From Actinomycetota bacterium (GTDB taxonomy: Bacteria; Actinomycetota; Thermoleophilia; Gaiellales; Gaiellaceae), in NCBI GenBank assembly GCA_016870235.1, contig VGCB01000166.1, forward strand, positions 1 to 6,445: DNA of 6,445 nt, written 5' to 3'. Below are positions 1 through 5,656 of the stretch, one piece after another. The notes under the pieces were generated by a model. That model saw only the letters and a list, made by a program, of their open reading frames with translations, searched no databases and was not told the origin of the DNA. Position numbers and translations under genes: made by a program. Every line of letters begins with the position of its first letter. Position 1 is the stretch's first letter.

Positions 1-192
1 ACGCGTCGCGCGTACACCGTTTCCGCCGGCTTCGAGGAGGTGCCGGTGTTCGACGGCGCCACCCTCCGCGAGGGATGCACCGTGCCCGGCCCCGCGATCA
101 TCGAGGAGGTGACGACGTCGATCGTCGTCACCGAGGGCTGGGTGGCCACCGTCGACGACCGTGGCGCGTACGACCTGCGGCGGCCGGGATAG
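1..192 (+). CDS. Hydantoinase A/oxoprolinase family protein, C-terminal fragment
   Basis: Only the last 63 codons are present, read from base 1 in frame 1 to the TAG at 190-192; the start lies outside the window. The tail has the pattern that closes HyuA-type proteins (N-methylhydantoinase A, 5-oxoprolinase and acetone or acetophenone carboxylase subunits): a VPVFDG segment, a basic-to-acidic linker, then GPAIIEE followed by a TTSIVVTEGW strand and a final VDDRGAYDL. Full members are around 650-700 residues and carry out ATP-dependent ring opening or carboxylation, usually with a HyuB partner. No hyuB follows here, since the next gene starts 2 nt after the stop, so a partner would have to lie upstream. 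The close spacing suggests one transcript with the two downstream genes. Family assignment is fairly secure; the substrate cannot be inferred from this tail. Confidence 0.8.
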   Translation, partial: TRRAYTVSAGFEEVPVFDGATLREGCTVPGPAIIEEVTTSIVVTEGWVATVDDRGAYDLRRPG

Positions 193-194
193 CG

Positions 195-680
195 ATGGAC
201 GTCGAGGCCAGGCTCCGGCAGCTCGAGGCCCGCGCAGCCGTGCAGGACCTGCTCGGCGCGTACGCGGACGCCGTCGACCGTCAGGACGTCGAGGCGCTGG
301 GACTCCTCTTCGCCGACGACGTCGAGTGGGTCAGCCCCGGTCGCGCGGAGGCCTCGGGGCGCGCGGCCGTGCTCGACTACTACGCGGCGTGGTTCGCGTC
401 GCCCTACCGCGGGTCGCGGCACCACGTCTCGAACGTCGTCGTCGGCGTCGCCGCGGACGGGCTCGAGGCGACAGCCCGCGCCTACTTCTTCGAGGTCGTC
501 GCCCACGGAGACGCCTCCCTCGTCGGCTGGGGGAACTACGTGGACGTGTGCGCTCCCGACCCGGACGGCCGCTGGCGCATCCGGCACAAGACGGTCGAGC
601 TACTCCGGCTCGCCCGGCTGGACGAGGGCTGGGCCGGCCCTGAAGCGATACTCACCCCTGACCGAGGAGGCGCCGCATGA
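195..680 (+). CDS. NTF2-like (SnoaL-type) small enzyme or binding protein
   Basis: This 161-residue protein has the cone-shaped alpha+beta fold pattern of the SnoaL_4/NTF2-like superfamily. An N-terminal helical stretch (about residues 11-40, RAAVQDLLGAYADAVDRQD) is followed by the LFADDVEW strand (38-45). The RHHVSN segment lies at 75-80, and the sheet ends in GWGNYVDV and GRWRIRHKTVEL (111-136). Members include dehydratases, isomerases, cyclases and ring-hydroxylating dioxygenase beta-like proteins. His76/His77 and the acidic residues near 41-44 could line a pocket, but no catalytic set can be named. I chose the ATG at 195 because the fold begins immediately after it and it lies 2 nt past the preceding stop. 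An in-frame ATG at 75 would add 40 residues inside the upstream gene. The stop overlaps the next start (ATGA, 677-680), implying translational coupling with the flavin monooxygenase and a shared substrate pathway. Function is unknown beyond the fold. Confidence 0.85.
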   Translation: MDVEARLRQLEARAAVQDLLGAYADAVDRQDVEALGLLFADDVEWVSPGRAEASGRAAVLDYYAAWFASPYRGSRHHVSNVVVGVAADGLEATARAYFFEVVAHGDASLVGWGNYVDVCAPDPDGRWRIRHKTVELLRLARLDEGWAGPEAILTPDRGGAA

Positions 681-1705
681 AGTTCGGGCTGCTGTTCCGA
701 CCCCAGGATCCCCCCGACGCGAAGAACATCCGTCGCCGCTGGCAGGAGATCCTGCGAGCCTCCGAACTCGCGGAGGACGTGGGCTTCGACGGGCTCTTCG
801 TGCCGGAGCATCACATGCTCGACGACGGCTACCTGCCGGCTCCCCTGATCGGGATGGCTGCGATCGCGGCCCGGACACGCCGCGTCGACGTCGGCTCGAC
901 GATCCTCCTCTCGCCCCTCTACAACCCGGTTCAGCTCGCCGAGCACGCGGCGATGATCGACGTGATCTCGGGTGGGCGCTTGATCCTCGGCTGCGGGCTC
1001 GGCAACTACGCGCCGGAGTTCGAGCTGATGGGGCGCAGCAAGTCCAACCAGGTCGCGCTCTTCGAGGAGGGTATCCGGATCATGCGTCGCCTCTGGACGG
1101 GCGAGGAGCTCGACTACGAGAGCGACGTCTACCGCTTCAAAGGCAGGATCCGCCCGCTGCCCGGGAACATCCGGCTCTGGATGGGGGCGCAGTCCGTACC
1201 CGGGGTCAAGCGGGCTGCGCGTCTCGGCGCTCCCTGGCCGACCGATCCCCTGCACTCGATCCACGTGATCGCCGACTGGGCGCGGGTCTACCGCGAGACC
1301 GCCGAGGAGTACGGGACGCTGCCGCAGACGTCGGTCGCCCTCCTGCGCGACGGCTGGGTCGCGGACGACATGGACGCGGTCGAGCGCGAGTGGTGGTCGT
1401 GCATCCGCGCCGAGCACTGGTTCTACATCTCCCAGATCCCACGCTGGGACGAGGAGCGCGAGCCGTTCCTCGCCGGGGTGAAGGAGGAGAAGGACCTCAC
1501 TTTCGCGGGCCATCACGTCGACCGCCTCGTCGTCGGCAATCCGGAGCAGTGCATCGAGACGATCCGCCGATTTGAGAGCATCGTTGGGAACGACTACCTG
1601 ATCATGACCCTGCGCATGGCCGCGGGACCCGACCACGGCAAGGAACTCGAAGCGATACACCGGTTCGGGACCGAGGTGATAGTAGGATACAGGTCTGGGG
1701 GGTAG
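677..1705 (+). CDS. Luciferase-like flavin-dependent monooxygenase (LLM class)
   Basis: This 342-residue protein belongs to the bacterial luciferase/F420-dependent reductase TIM-barrel superfamily. It begins with the strand MKFGLLF, followed by the AEDVGFDGLFVPEHH segment (residues 32-46), whose EHH is typical of luciferase-type active sites. A strand of the form RRVDVGSTI follows (68-76), then ISGGRLILGCGLGN (97-110), the usual phosphate/flavin-binding turn. The C-terminal part has VGNPEQCIETIRRFE (286-300), the helix that normally closes the barrel. Such enzymes use reduced FMN (or F420) to insert oxygen into, or transfer hydride to, small organic substrates in the cytoplasm; which of the two applies here cannot be told. 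The start is secure: AGGAGG at 665-670 sits 6 nt before the ATG, inside the end of the upstream gene. A specific substrate cannot be named. It differs clearly from the second LLM enzyme on the minus strand and is not a recent duplicate. Confidence 0.9.
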   Translation: MKFGLLFRPQDPPDAKNIRRRWQEILRASELAEDVGFDGLFVPEHHMLDDGYLPAPLIGMAAIAARTRRVDVGSTILLSPLYNPVQLAEHAAMIDVISGGRLILGCGLGNYAPEFELMGRSKSNQVALFEEGIRIMRRLWTGEELDYESDVYRFKGRIRPLPGNIRLWMGAQSVPGVKRAARLGAPWPTDPLHSIHVIADWARVYRETAEEYGTLPQTSVALLRDGWVADDMDAVEREWWSCIRAEHWFYISQIPRWDEEREPFLAGVKEEKDLTFAGHHVDRLVVGNPEQCIETIRRFESIVGNDYLIMTLRMAAGPDHGKELEAIHRFGTEVIVGYRSGG

Positions 1706-1710
1706 CCAGC

Positions 1711-1740
1711 GGTCAACGGGTTCCTGTGGCCCGGTTGGTC
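1711..1740 (+). terminator. Imperfect hairpin after the first operon
   Basis: CAACGGG at 1714-1720 pairs with CCCGGTTG at 1730-1737 with one bulged base and a 9-nt loop. Outer positions extend the stem by G-U and G-C pairs. It begins 6 nt after the monooxygenase stop and could end that transcript, but there is no T-run after it. It may be only an RNA-stabilising structure or chance pairing. Confidence 0.3.
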
Positions 1741-1814
1741 GGCGGAAGACCATGACGCAGCCTAGGAGGACGCGCCACGCAAAGAGACAAAGACGCGCAC
1801 AGTTCTAAGGACAT

Positions 1815-1820
1815 CATAAT
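1815..1820 (+). promoter_or_regulatory. Probable -10 element for the binding-protein gene
   Basis: CATAAT matches five of six bases of the TATAAT consensus. It lies in the only A+T-rich stretch between the two plus-strand gene groups, 26 nt before the ATG at 1847, and would give a short leader. I see no convincing -35 hexamer 16-19 nt upstream. A separate promoter would fit a binding protein expressed at a different level from the enzymes before it. Confidence 0.4.
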
Positions 1821-1846
1821 CTCGAAACCAATCCCAAAGGAGGAAT

Positions 1847-3049
1847 ATGAATAAGCCATTGGTTCGGCGGCGGCCCAAGGTCGTGCTCGCCGTCTCCGTG
1901 CTCACGCTTGCCGTCGCGGTGACGGCGACGGTGAGCCCGGCAGGCGCCTCACCCGCGGCGCTCGACAGGACGCCGTGGTACGCGAAGGGCGAGCCAGCAC
2001 AGACGGACTCGACCGGCGCGCGCGGCGCGTACGACAGGGCCCAGGGCATCGCCGCCGCAAAGAAGGCGGGCCCGAAGGTGAAGCTGCCGAAGCTCAAGGC
2101 CGGCTTCATCCAGATCATCGGCGCGGTCTACTCCGCCCAGCGGATCGAGCGTGCCACGAAGACGGCAGTCCAGAAGATCGGTTGGTCGTGGGCGCGCTGC
2201 GACGCACAGGGTGACCCCGCGAAGATGGAGTCCTGCGGGCAGAGCCTGCTCAACCAGGGCGTGAACGTGCTCTTCGCGGACGGCATCGAGCCCTCGTTCA
2301 TCAACGGCACGCTCATCCGCGCCAGGGACAAGCAGGTGCCGGTGTTCATCATCGGCGGCATGGTGACGCCGAGCAAACTCATCTACAACTACGCGCCGGA
2401 CGAGGGCGTGGCGGCGAAAATCCTCTCCGCCGCCGTGATCAAGCAGCTCCAGGCCCTGCCCGGCACGAAAGAGGTGGCGGTCTGGAACTACCCGGCGATC
2501 TGGGGCAGCCTCCGCACGAAGGTCTTCAACGCCGAGGTCCAGAAGACCTCCGACATCAAGGTCAAGTACACGACCGACGTTGATGGAATGAACGTCGTCG
2601 ACGGGACCCGCACCGGCGTCGCCTCGCAGCTGACCCAGACCCCGGACCTCAAGGGCATCTGGAACTCGTTCGACTCGGCTGCGTTCGGCGCCGCCCAGGC
2701 CGTCAAGGCCGCGTTCCCCGGCAAGGCGTTCCCCGACGCGCCGTGCGTCTGGACGTTCTCCGGTGACCCGCCGCAGTTCGACGCGATGCGCAAGGGCGAG
2801 GTCTGCATCCTGCTCGACCAGGCCTACGACAACACCGGTTGGATCAGTGTCGACCAGGCGGCCGAGTGGTTCGCCCGCAAGAAGGTCCCGTCGCGGAGGC
2901 TCGACGGAGGCTACGGTCGGAGCGTGAGCTTCCATGAGCAGACGATCGTGACGAAGGCGAACGTGCCGAAGCCGGGAGAGTGGCTCCAGTCGCCCACGTC
3001 CGCCAAGACGTTCTTCACGGCCAAGTGGGCCGAGGAGTTCACGCAGTAG
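1847..3049 (+). CDS. Secreted ABC-transporter-type solute-binding protein (RbsB/Peripla_BP_4-like)
   Basis: This 400-residue exported protein resembles ribose/sugar-type periplasmic binding proteins. Residues 1-35 form a classic Sec signal: RRR at 7-9, a hydrophobic stretch at 11-29 and a small-residue cleavage region around AGAS (32-35). There is no lipobox cysteine, so the mature protein should be secreted or held by a partner rather than lipid-anchored, which is less usual for a Gram-positive receptor. The two-lobed fold shows as KLKAGFIQI (82-90), LLNQGVNVLFADG (134-146), VPVFIIGG (164-171), KEVAVWNY (208-215), LKGIWNSFD (268-276), and EVCILLDQAYDNTGW (318-332) in the hinge region. Cysteines 118, 130, 300 and 320 could form two disulfides outside the cell. 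The start has a strong AAAGGAGG at 1836-1843, only 3 nt before the ATG. No permease or ATPase gene adjoins it, so the transporter must be elsewhere. The ligand is unknown; sugar, polyol or a cyclic catabolic substrate are all possible. Confidence 0.85.
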   Translation: MNKPLVRRRPKVVLAVSVLTLAVAVTATVSPAGASPAALDRTPWYAKGEPAQTDSTGARGAYDRAQGIAAAKKAGPKVKLPKLKAGFIQIIGAVYSAQRIERATKTAVQKIGWSWARCDAQGDPAKMESCGQSLLNQGVNVLFADGIEPSFINGTLIRARDKQVPVFIIGGMVTPSKLIYNYAPDEGVAAKILSAAVIKQLQALPGTKEVAVWNYPAIWGSLRTKVFNAEVQKTSDIKVKYTTDVDGMNVVDGTRTGVASQLTQTPDLKGIWNSFDSAAFGAAQAVKAAFPGKAFPDAPCVWTFSGDPPQFDAMRKGEVCILLDQAYDNTGWISVDQAAEWFARKKVPSRRLDGGYGRSVSFHEQTIVTKANVPKPGEWLQSPTSAKTFFTAKWAEEFTQ

Positions 3050-3073
3050 AAGCACGCAGAAGGGAGGACAGGA

Positions 3074-3108
3074 GCGCGCGTCGGGGACCGTGGGGCCCCG
3101 GCGCGCGC
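3074..3108 (+). other. Strong GC hairpin between binding-protein and cupin genes
   Basis: Thirteen bases at 3074-3086 pair with 3096-3108 without gaps (twelve Watson-Crick pairs plus one G-U wobble at 3081/3101) around a 9-nt loop. It starts 25 nt after the binding-protein stop and ends 39 nt before the cupin GTG. No T-run follows, so it is not a standard intrinsic terminator. Hairpins at this place after binding-protein genes often protect the upstream mRNA and reduce downstream transcription; that role here is inferred. Confidence 0.6.
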
Positions 3109-3133
3109 CCCCGCTCCCGCGTGGCGCCCACCG

Positions 3134-3140
3134 AAAGAGG
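3134..3140 (+). promoter_or_regulatory. Ribosome binding site deciding the cupin start
   Basis: AAAGAGG lies 7 nt before the GTG at 3148 and selects it over the in-frame GTG at 3121, which has only the hairpin and a C-rich run before it. Confidence 0.55.
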
Positions 3141-3147
3141 CCTCTCC

Positions 3148-3549
3148 GTGCCCCATCCGATCCCGATCGAGGCGATCCCGGCCCGTGGCGGGCAGAGGTT
3201 CCAGTTCCACGGCCGGGCCGAGATCCGGAACGTGTCCGAGGCCGCAGGCACCGAGGAGACGAAGGTGCGGCATGTCGCGTTCGAGGCGGGTGCGCGATCG
3301 CGTCCGCACGCTCACCCGTTCGATCAGCTCCTCTACTTCCTGCAGCCCGGGATCGTCGCTGTCGACGGCGGCGACGACGTCCTGATCGAGGCGGGCGAGG
3401 TCGTCGTGCTGCCGGCGAACGTGCCGCACATGCACGGCGCCTGCGAGGGTGCCCCGTCGGCGCACCTCTCGATCATGCGCGAGATCGGGTCGACCGAGTA
3501 CGACGTCCCGATGCCGGCCGGTTGGGAGCGCTACCGCGCGGGCCCGTAG
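3148..3549 (+). CDS. Small single-domain cupin protein
   Basis: This 133-residue protein starts with GTG and forms one cupin beta-barrel. Motif 1 is GARSRPHAHPFDQLLYFLQPG (residues 48-68 with this start), with His54, His56 and Gln60 at the metal-ligand places; Gln replaces the usual Glu. Motif 2 is GEVVVLPANVPHMHG (83-97), giving the fourth ligand His94. Cupins of this size act as dioxygenases, isomerases, sugar epimerases or small-molecule sensors, and the fold alone does not say which. The frame stays open far upstream into the binding-protein gene, so the start was chosen from the ribosome site at 3134-3140. It follows the binding-protein gene on the same strand across a strong hairpin and converges on the minus-strand monooxygenase with 12 nt between the stops. 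It probably shares a pathway with its neighbours, but no reaction can be assigned. Confidence 0.85.
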   Translation: MPHPIPIEAIPARGGQRFQFHGRAEIRNVSEAAGTEETKVRHVAFEAGARSRPHAHPFDQLLYFLQPGIVAVDGGDDVLIEAGEVVVLPANVPHMHGACEGAPSAHLSIMREIGSTEYDVPMPAGWERYRAGP

Positions 3550-3561
3550 TCGGGATCCACG

Positions 3562-4692
3562 TCAGCCCTTGCGGAGGCCGGCCTGCACGCAGAGCGGCAA
3601 CAGCTCGTCCTTGAACTGACGCAATCCCGCCGCGTAGTCGGGCCAGTTGAGCGTGATCCCGTCGAACCCGGCCGCGGCCATCTTCACCATCCCGTCGACG
3701 ACCTGCTCGGGCGTGCCGTGCAGCGGAATCGCCCCCATGCCGCCGATGATGAGCGCCTTCATCCGGTCGAGATCCTCCTTGGGGATCGAGCCCGAATGGA
3801 GCCCGACCTCGTCGGTCATCGTCGTCGCGGCAACCCAGTCACCCTTCTCGTGGACGTAGTAGTCGACGTACCGCTTCACCTCCGCCTCGGTGTCGCGACA
3901 CACGATCGAGCCCATCCCGAACACCATCACCTCGCGCCCGAACTCCCGGCGGGCGTACTCCTTGCAGTCCTTGATCAACGCCGCCGCGATCTCGAGGTCG
4001 GGGGCAACCGCGAAGTTGATGTCGCAGTGCTTTGCCGCGAACGCCCGGCCGGCCGGGCTCGAGCCCGCGCCCATCAGGATCGGGTGTGGCTGCTGCAGCG
4101 GCTTTGGATCGGAGTCGGCGTCGTACACCTGCAGGTATCTGCCGTCGTGCGTGAACGGCTCCTGCTCGGTCCAGAGGCGACGGCAGATAGTCATCCACTC
4201 GTCGGCGTACACGTAGCGCTCGTCGTGCTCCAGCATGACCTTCGAGCCGAAGAGGCGGAACTCGCGGCTGAACCAGCCGGCGACGACGTTCGCCGCGGCG
4301 CGCCCGCCCGAGATGTGGTCGAGCGTCGCGACCTGCTTCGCGAACATCACCGGATGCACCGACGGCATCAGCACCGTCGTGAAGATCTGCGTCCTCTCGG
4401 TCTTCGCCGCAAGGCCCGCGGCCCAGGTCGTGGTCTCGAAGTTTCGCTGGCCCGGGTTCGTGTCGCCCTGCATCCCCTTCCAGCGGACGTACGGGACGAT
4501 GCCCTCGATCCCCGCCTCCTCCACGAGCCGGGCCACCTCGACGCTCTCCTCCCACTCCGCCTTCAGCGTCCCCTCGGCGGCCGTCATCGTGCAGCCACCC
4601 TGCGCGCTCATGCCGAAGACCATCAGCTTGAGCGGGTTCTCGCTGAAGAGCGGCGCGCCGCCCTCCCTGCGCTCAAGAGCCATTGTCGCCAT
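3562..4692 (-). CDS. Luciferase-family flavin monooxygenase, RutA/SfnG/SsuD-like
   Basis: This 376-residue enzyme belongs to the group of two-component FMNH2-dependent oxygenases that includes pyrimidine monooxygenase RutA, dimethylsulfone monooxygenase SfnG and alkanesulfonate monooxygenase SsuD. Visible blocks are the first barrel strand LKLMVFGMS (21-29), ARLVEEAGIEGIVPYVRWKG (54-73), QIFTTVLMPSVHPVMFAKQ (102-120), DHISGGRAAANVVAGW (125-140), GAGSSPAGRAFAAKHCDINF (208-227) and a C-terminal GTPEQVVDGMVKMAAAGFDG (326-345). Thr106 and Asn135 align with RutA Thr105 and Asn134, residues tied to oxygen placement at flavin N5 (alignment by eye from memory). A separate NADH:FMN reductase would be needed and is not in view. 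The ATG at 4692 has GGAGG (4704-4700) 7 nt before it; an alternative ATG lies 9 nt inside. It is 35 nt downstream of the crotonase gene in the same operon. Substrate unknown: a cyclic ketone, ring nitrogen or sulfur compound are all possible. Confidence 0.9.
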   Translation of the reverse strand: MATMALERREGGAPLFSENPLKLMVFGMSAQGGCTMTAAEGTLKAEWEESVEVARLVEEAGIEGIVPYVRWKGMQGDTNPGQRNFETTTWAAGLAAKTERTQIFTTVLMPSVHPVMFAKQVATLDHISGGRAAANVVAGWFSREFRLFGSKVMLEHDERYVYADEWMTICRRLWTEQEPFTHDGRYLQVYDADSDPKPLQQPHPILMGAGSSPAGRAFAAKHCDINFAVAPDLEIAAALIKDCKEYARREFGREVMVFGMGSIVCRDTEAEVKRYVDYYVHEKGDWVAATTMTDEVGLHSGSIPKEDLDRMKALIIGGMGAIPLHGTPEQVVDGMVKMAAAGFDGITLNWPDYAAGLRQFKDELLPLCVQAGLRKG

Positions 4693-4727
4693 CCCCGTTC
4701 CTCCGACGTGTCGGGTGTGAGACGTGA

Positions 4728-5486
4728 TCAGGAGTTCGGTCGGGGCGGCGGCGGCGCGTCCGAGTACGAGACGCCCTCGAGCGCGAGGCCCGACGCCAGT
4801 CCGGTCAGGAGGTGCTGCCGCTCGAAGGTGTTCAGCGCCTCCCGGGTATAGCGGAGATGGGGGAGCGGCCACTTGGCCCACTCGAGCGCGATCTCCCACG
4901 CGCGGCCCATCAGCTGATCGTGCGGGACGATCTCGTTGACGACACCGAGCTCGAGCGCCTCGCGCACCGGGATCTCCTGCCGCATCATCAGGAAGTACTT
5001 GGCGCGGCGGTGCCCGATCAGCCAGGGCCAGATCAGGTGGACACCGTCACCGGGCACCGTCCCGGTCGTGAAGTGGGTCTTGTCTGCGAAGACCGTCGTG
5101 TCCGACGCGATCACGATGTCGGCCAGCAGCGGCATCTCCGCGTGGATGAAGGCAGGCCCGTTGACGGCGCCGATGACGGGCACGTCGATCTCCAAGAGGT
5201 TGCGGAGCATGCGCTTGCCCTCCCAGTAGGTGACCTCCCAGTTTCCGCCGCCGACGCCGATGTTCAGCTTCGCGAAGGCAGGGCGGTCGATCGAGGCGCA
5301 GAACGAGTCGCCCGTCCCGGTGACGATCACCACCTTGGTCTCGCGATCCCCCGCGACCTCGGCGAAGGCGTAGCCGGCCTCGCGGTGCGCTTCTGGAGTC
5401 CAGCGGAGAGGCCCGCCCTCGGTGTGGAAACGGATCTCGGTGACGCCGTCGCGGTGCGTCAGAACGATTGACTCGTAGTCGCTCAT
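4728..5486 (-). CDS. Crotonase-fold 6-oxocamphor hydrolase-like beta-diketone hydrolase
   Basis: This 252-residue protein has the crotonase fold and would usually be labelled enoyl-CoA hydratase, but its detail matches 6-oxocamphor hydrolase (CamK of Rhodococcus), which cleaves a C-C bond in cyclic beta-diketones by a retro-Claisen reaction without CoA. Shared blocks include HTEG...LxWTxxAH (21-34), DRExKVVIxTGTGxSFC (47-63), VPVIxAVNGP (102-111) and GxVPGDGxHxxWP (142-154). His115, His138, Asp147 and Glu237 all fall exactly 7 residues before the His122, His145, Asp154 and Glu244 of that enzyme (alignment by eye from memory). The second hydratase glutamate, normally just before the LLGTIPGAGG-type turn, is replaced by the THFTTG segment, which argues against ordinary hydratase chemistry. 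The C-terminus ends in a proline-rich tail (APPPPRP). The ATG at 5486 has GGAGG (5498-5494) 7 nt before it. It is the first gene of a minus-strand operon and diverges from a P450. A CoA-dependent hydratase or hydrolase remains the alternative. Confidence 0.85.
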   Translation of the reverse strand: MSDYESIVLTHRDGVTEIRFHTEGGPLRWTPEAHREAGYAFAEVAGDRETKVVIVTGTGDSFCASIDRPAFAKLNIGVGGGNWEVTYWEGKRMLRNLLEIDVPVIGAVNGPAFIHAEMPLLADIVIASDTTVFADKTHFTTGTVPGDGVHLIWPWLIGHRRAKYFLMMRQEIPVREALELGVVNEIVPHDQLMGRAWEIALEWAKWPLPHLRYTREALNTFERQHLLTGLASGLALEGVSYSDAPPPPRPNS

Positions 5487-5574
5487 CAGGATGCCTCCAC
5501 CTCGTTGACTGCTGCGATTCAACCATCGCCCGTCCGGCCCGGTCGGGGTCATGTAACACGACTGTGCATCAGAG

Positions 5575-5604
5575 TTGACACGTGTGTCGAAATCCTCCGA
5601 TGAT
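5575..5604 (+). promoter_or_regulatory. Candidate promoter for the P450 gene with overlapping palindrome
   Basis: A perfect -35 hexamer TTGACA (5575-5580) is followed after 18 nt by GATGAT (5599-5604), four of six to TATAAT. Transcription would begin near 5611, about 46 nt before the ATG. The 8-bp palindrome ACACGTGT (5578-5585) overlaps the -35 and could be a repressor site. The region is shared with the divergent crotonase operon, for which I could find no clear promoter hexamers. Confidence 0.45.
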
Positions 5605-5656
5605 TGACTCCGAACAGAGCTCCGAGGAGGACACGTTCCGCCGGAGCGGAGACGAG

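Noticed and set aside
536..1753. Long 405-codon open frame on the minus strand opposite the first monooxygenase
   Set aside because: Its translation has low-complexity Arg/Pro/Asp/Val-rich composition with no recognisable domain, and the plus strand encodes a clear LLM protein with a good ribosome site. It is a high-G+C shadow frame.
1752..1808. Eighteen-codon basic leader ORF before the binding-protein gene
   Set aside because: It ends upstream of the likely -10 element at 1815-1820, so it would not be on the binding-protein mRNA, and it has no good ribosome site or attenuator structure after it.
1949..3055. 368-codon open frame on the minus strand opposite the binding-protein gene
   Set aside because: It reads as Leu/Arg/Val/Asp-rich sequence without a fold signature, while the plus strand has a signal peptide and binding-protein blocks.
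3540..3600. Bidirectional terminator between the convergent cupin and monooxygenase genes
   Set aside because: Only short GC palindromes such as GGCCGGCC are present, inside coding sequence, with no stem-loop plus T-run in either direction.
3718..4851. 377-codon open frame on the plus strand opposite the second monooxygenase and the end of the crotonase
   Set aside because: It spans two minus-strand genes with clear families and is rich in Arg/His/Leu without any motif; a shadow frame.
5600..5656. N-terminal extension of the P450 from the in-frame ATG at 5600
   Set aside because: That ATG sits inside the probable -10 element, has no ribosome site, and the added residues (Ser/Glu-rich) do not extend the P450 fold.
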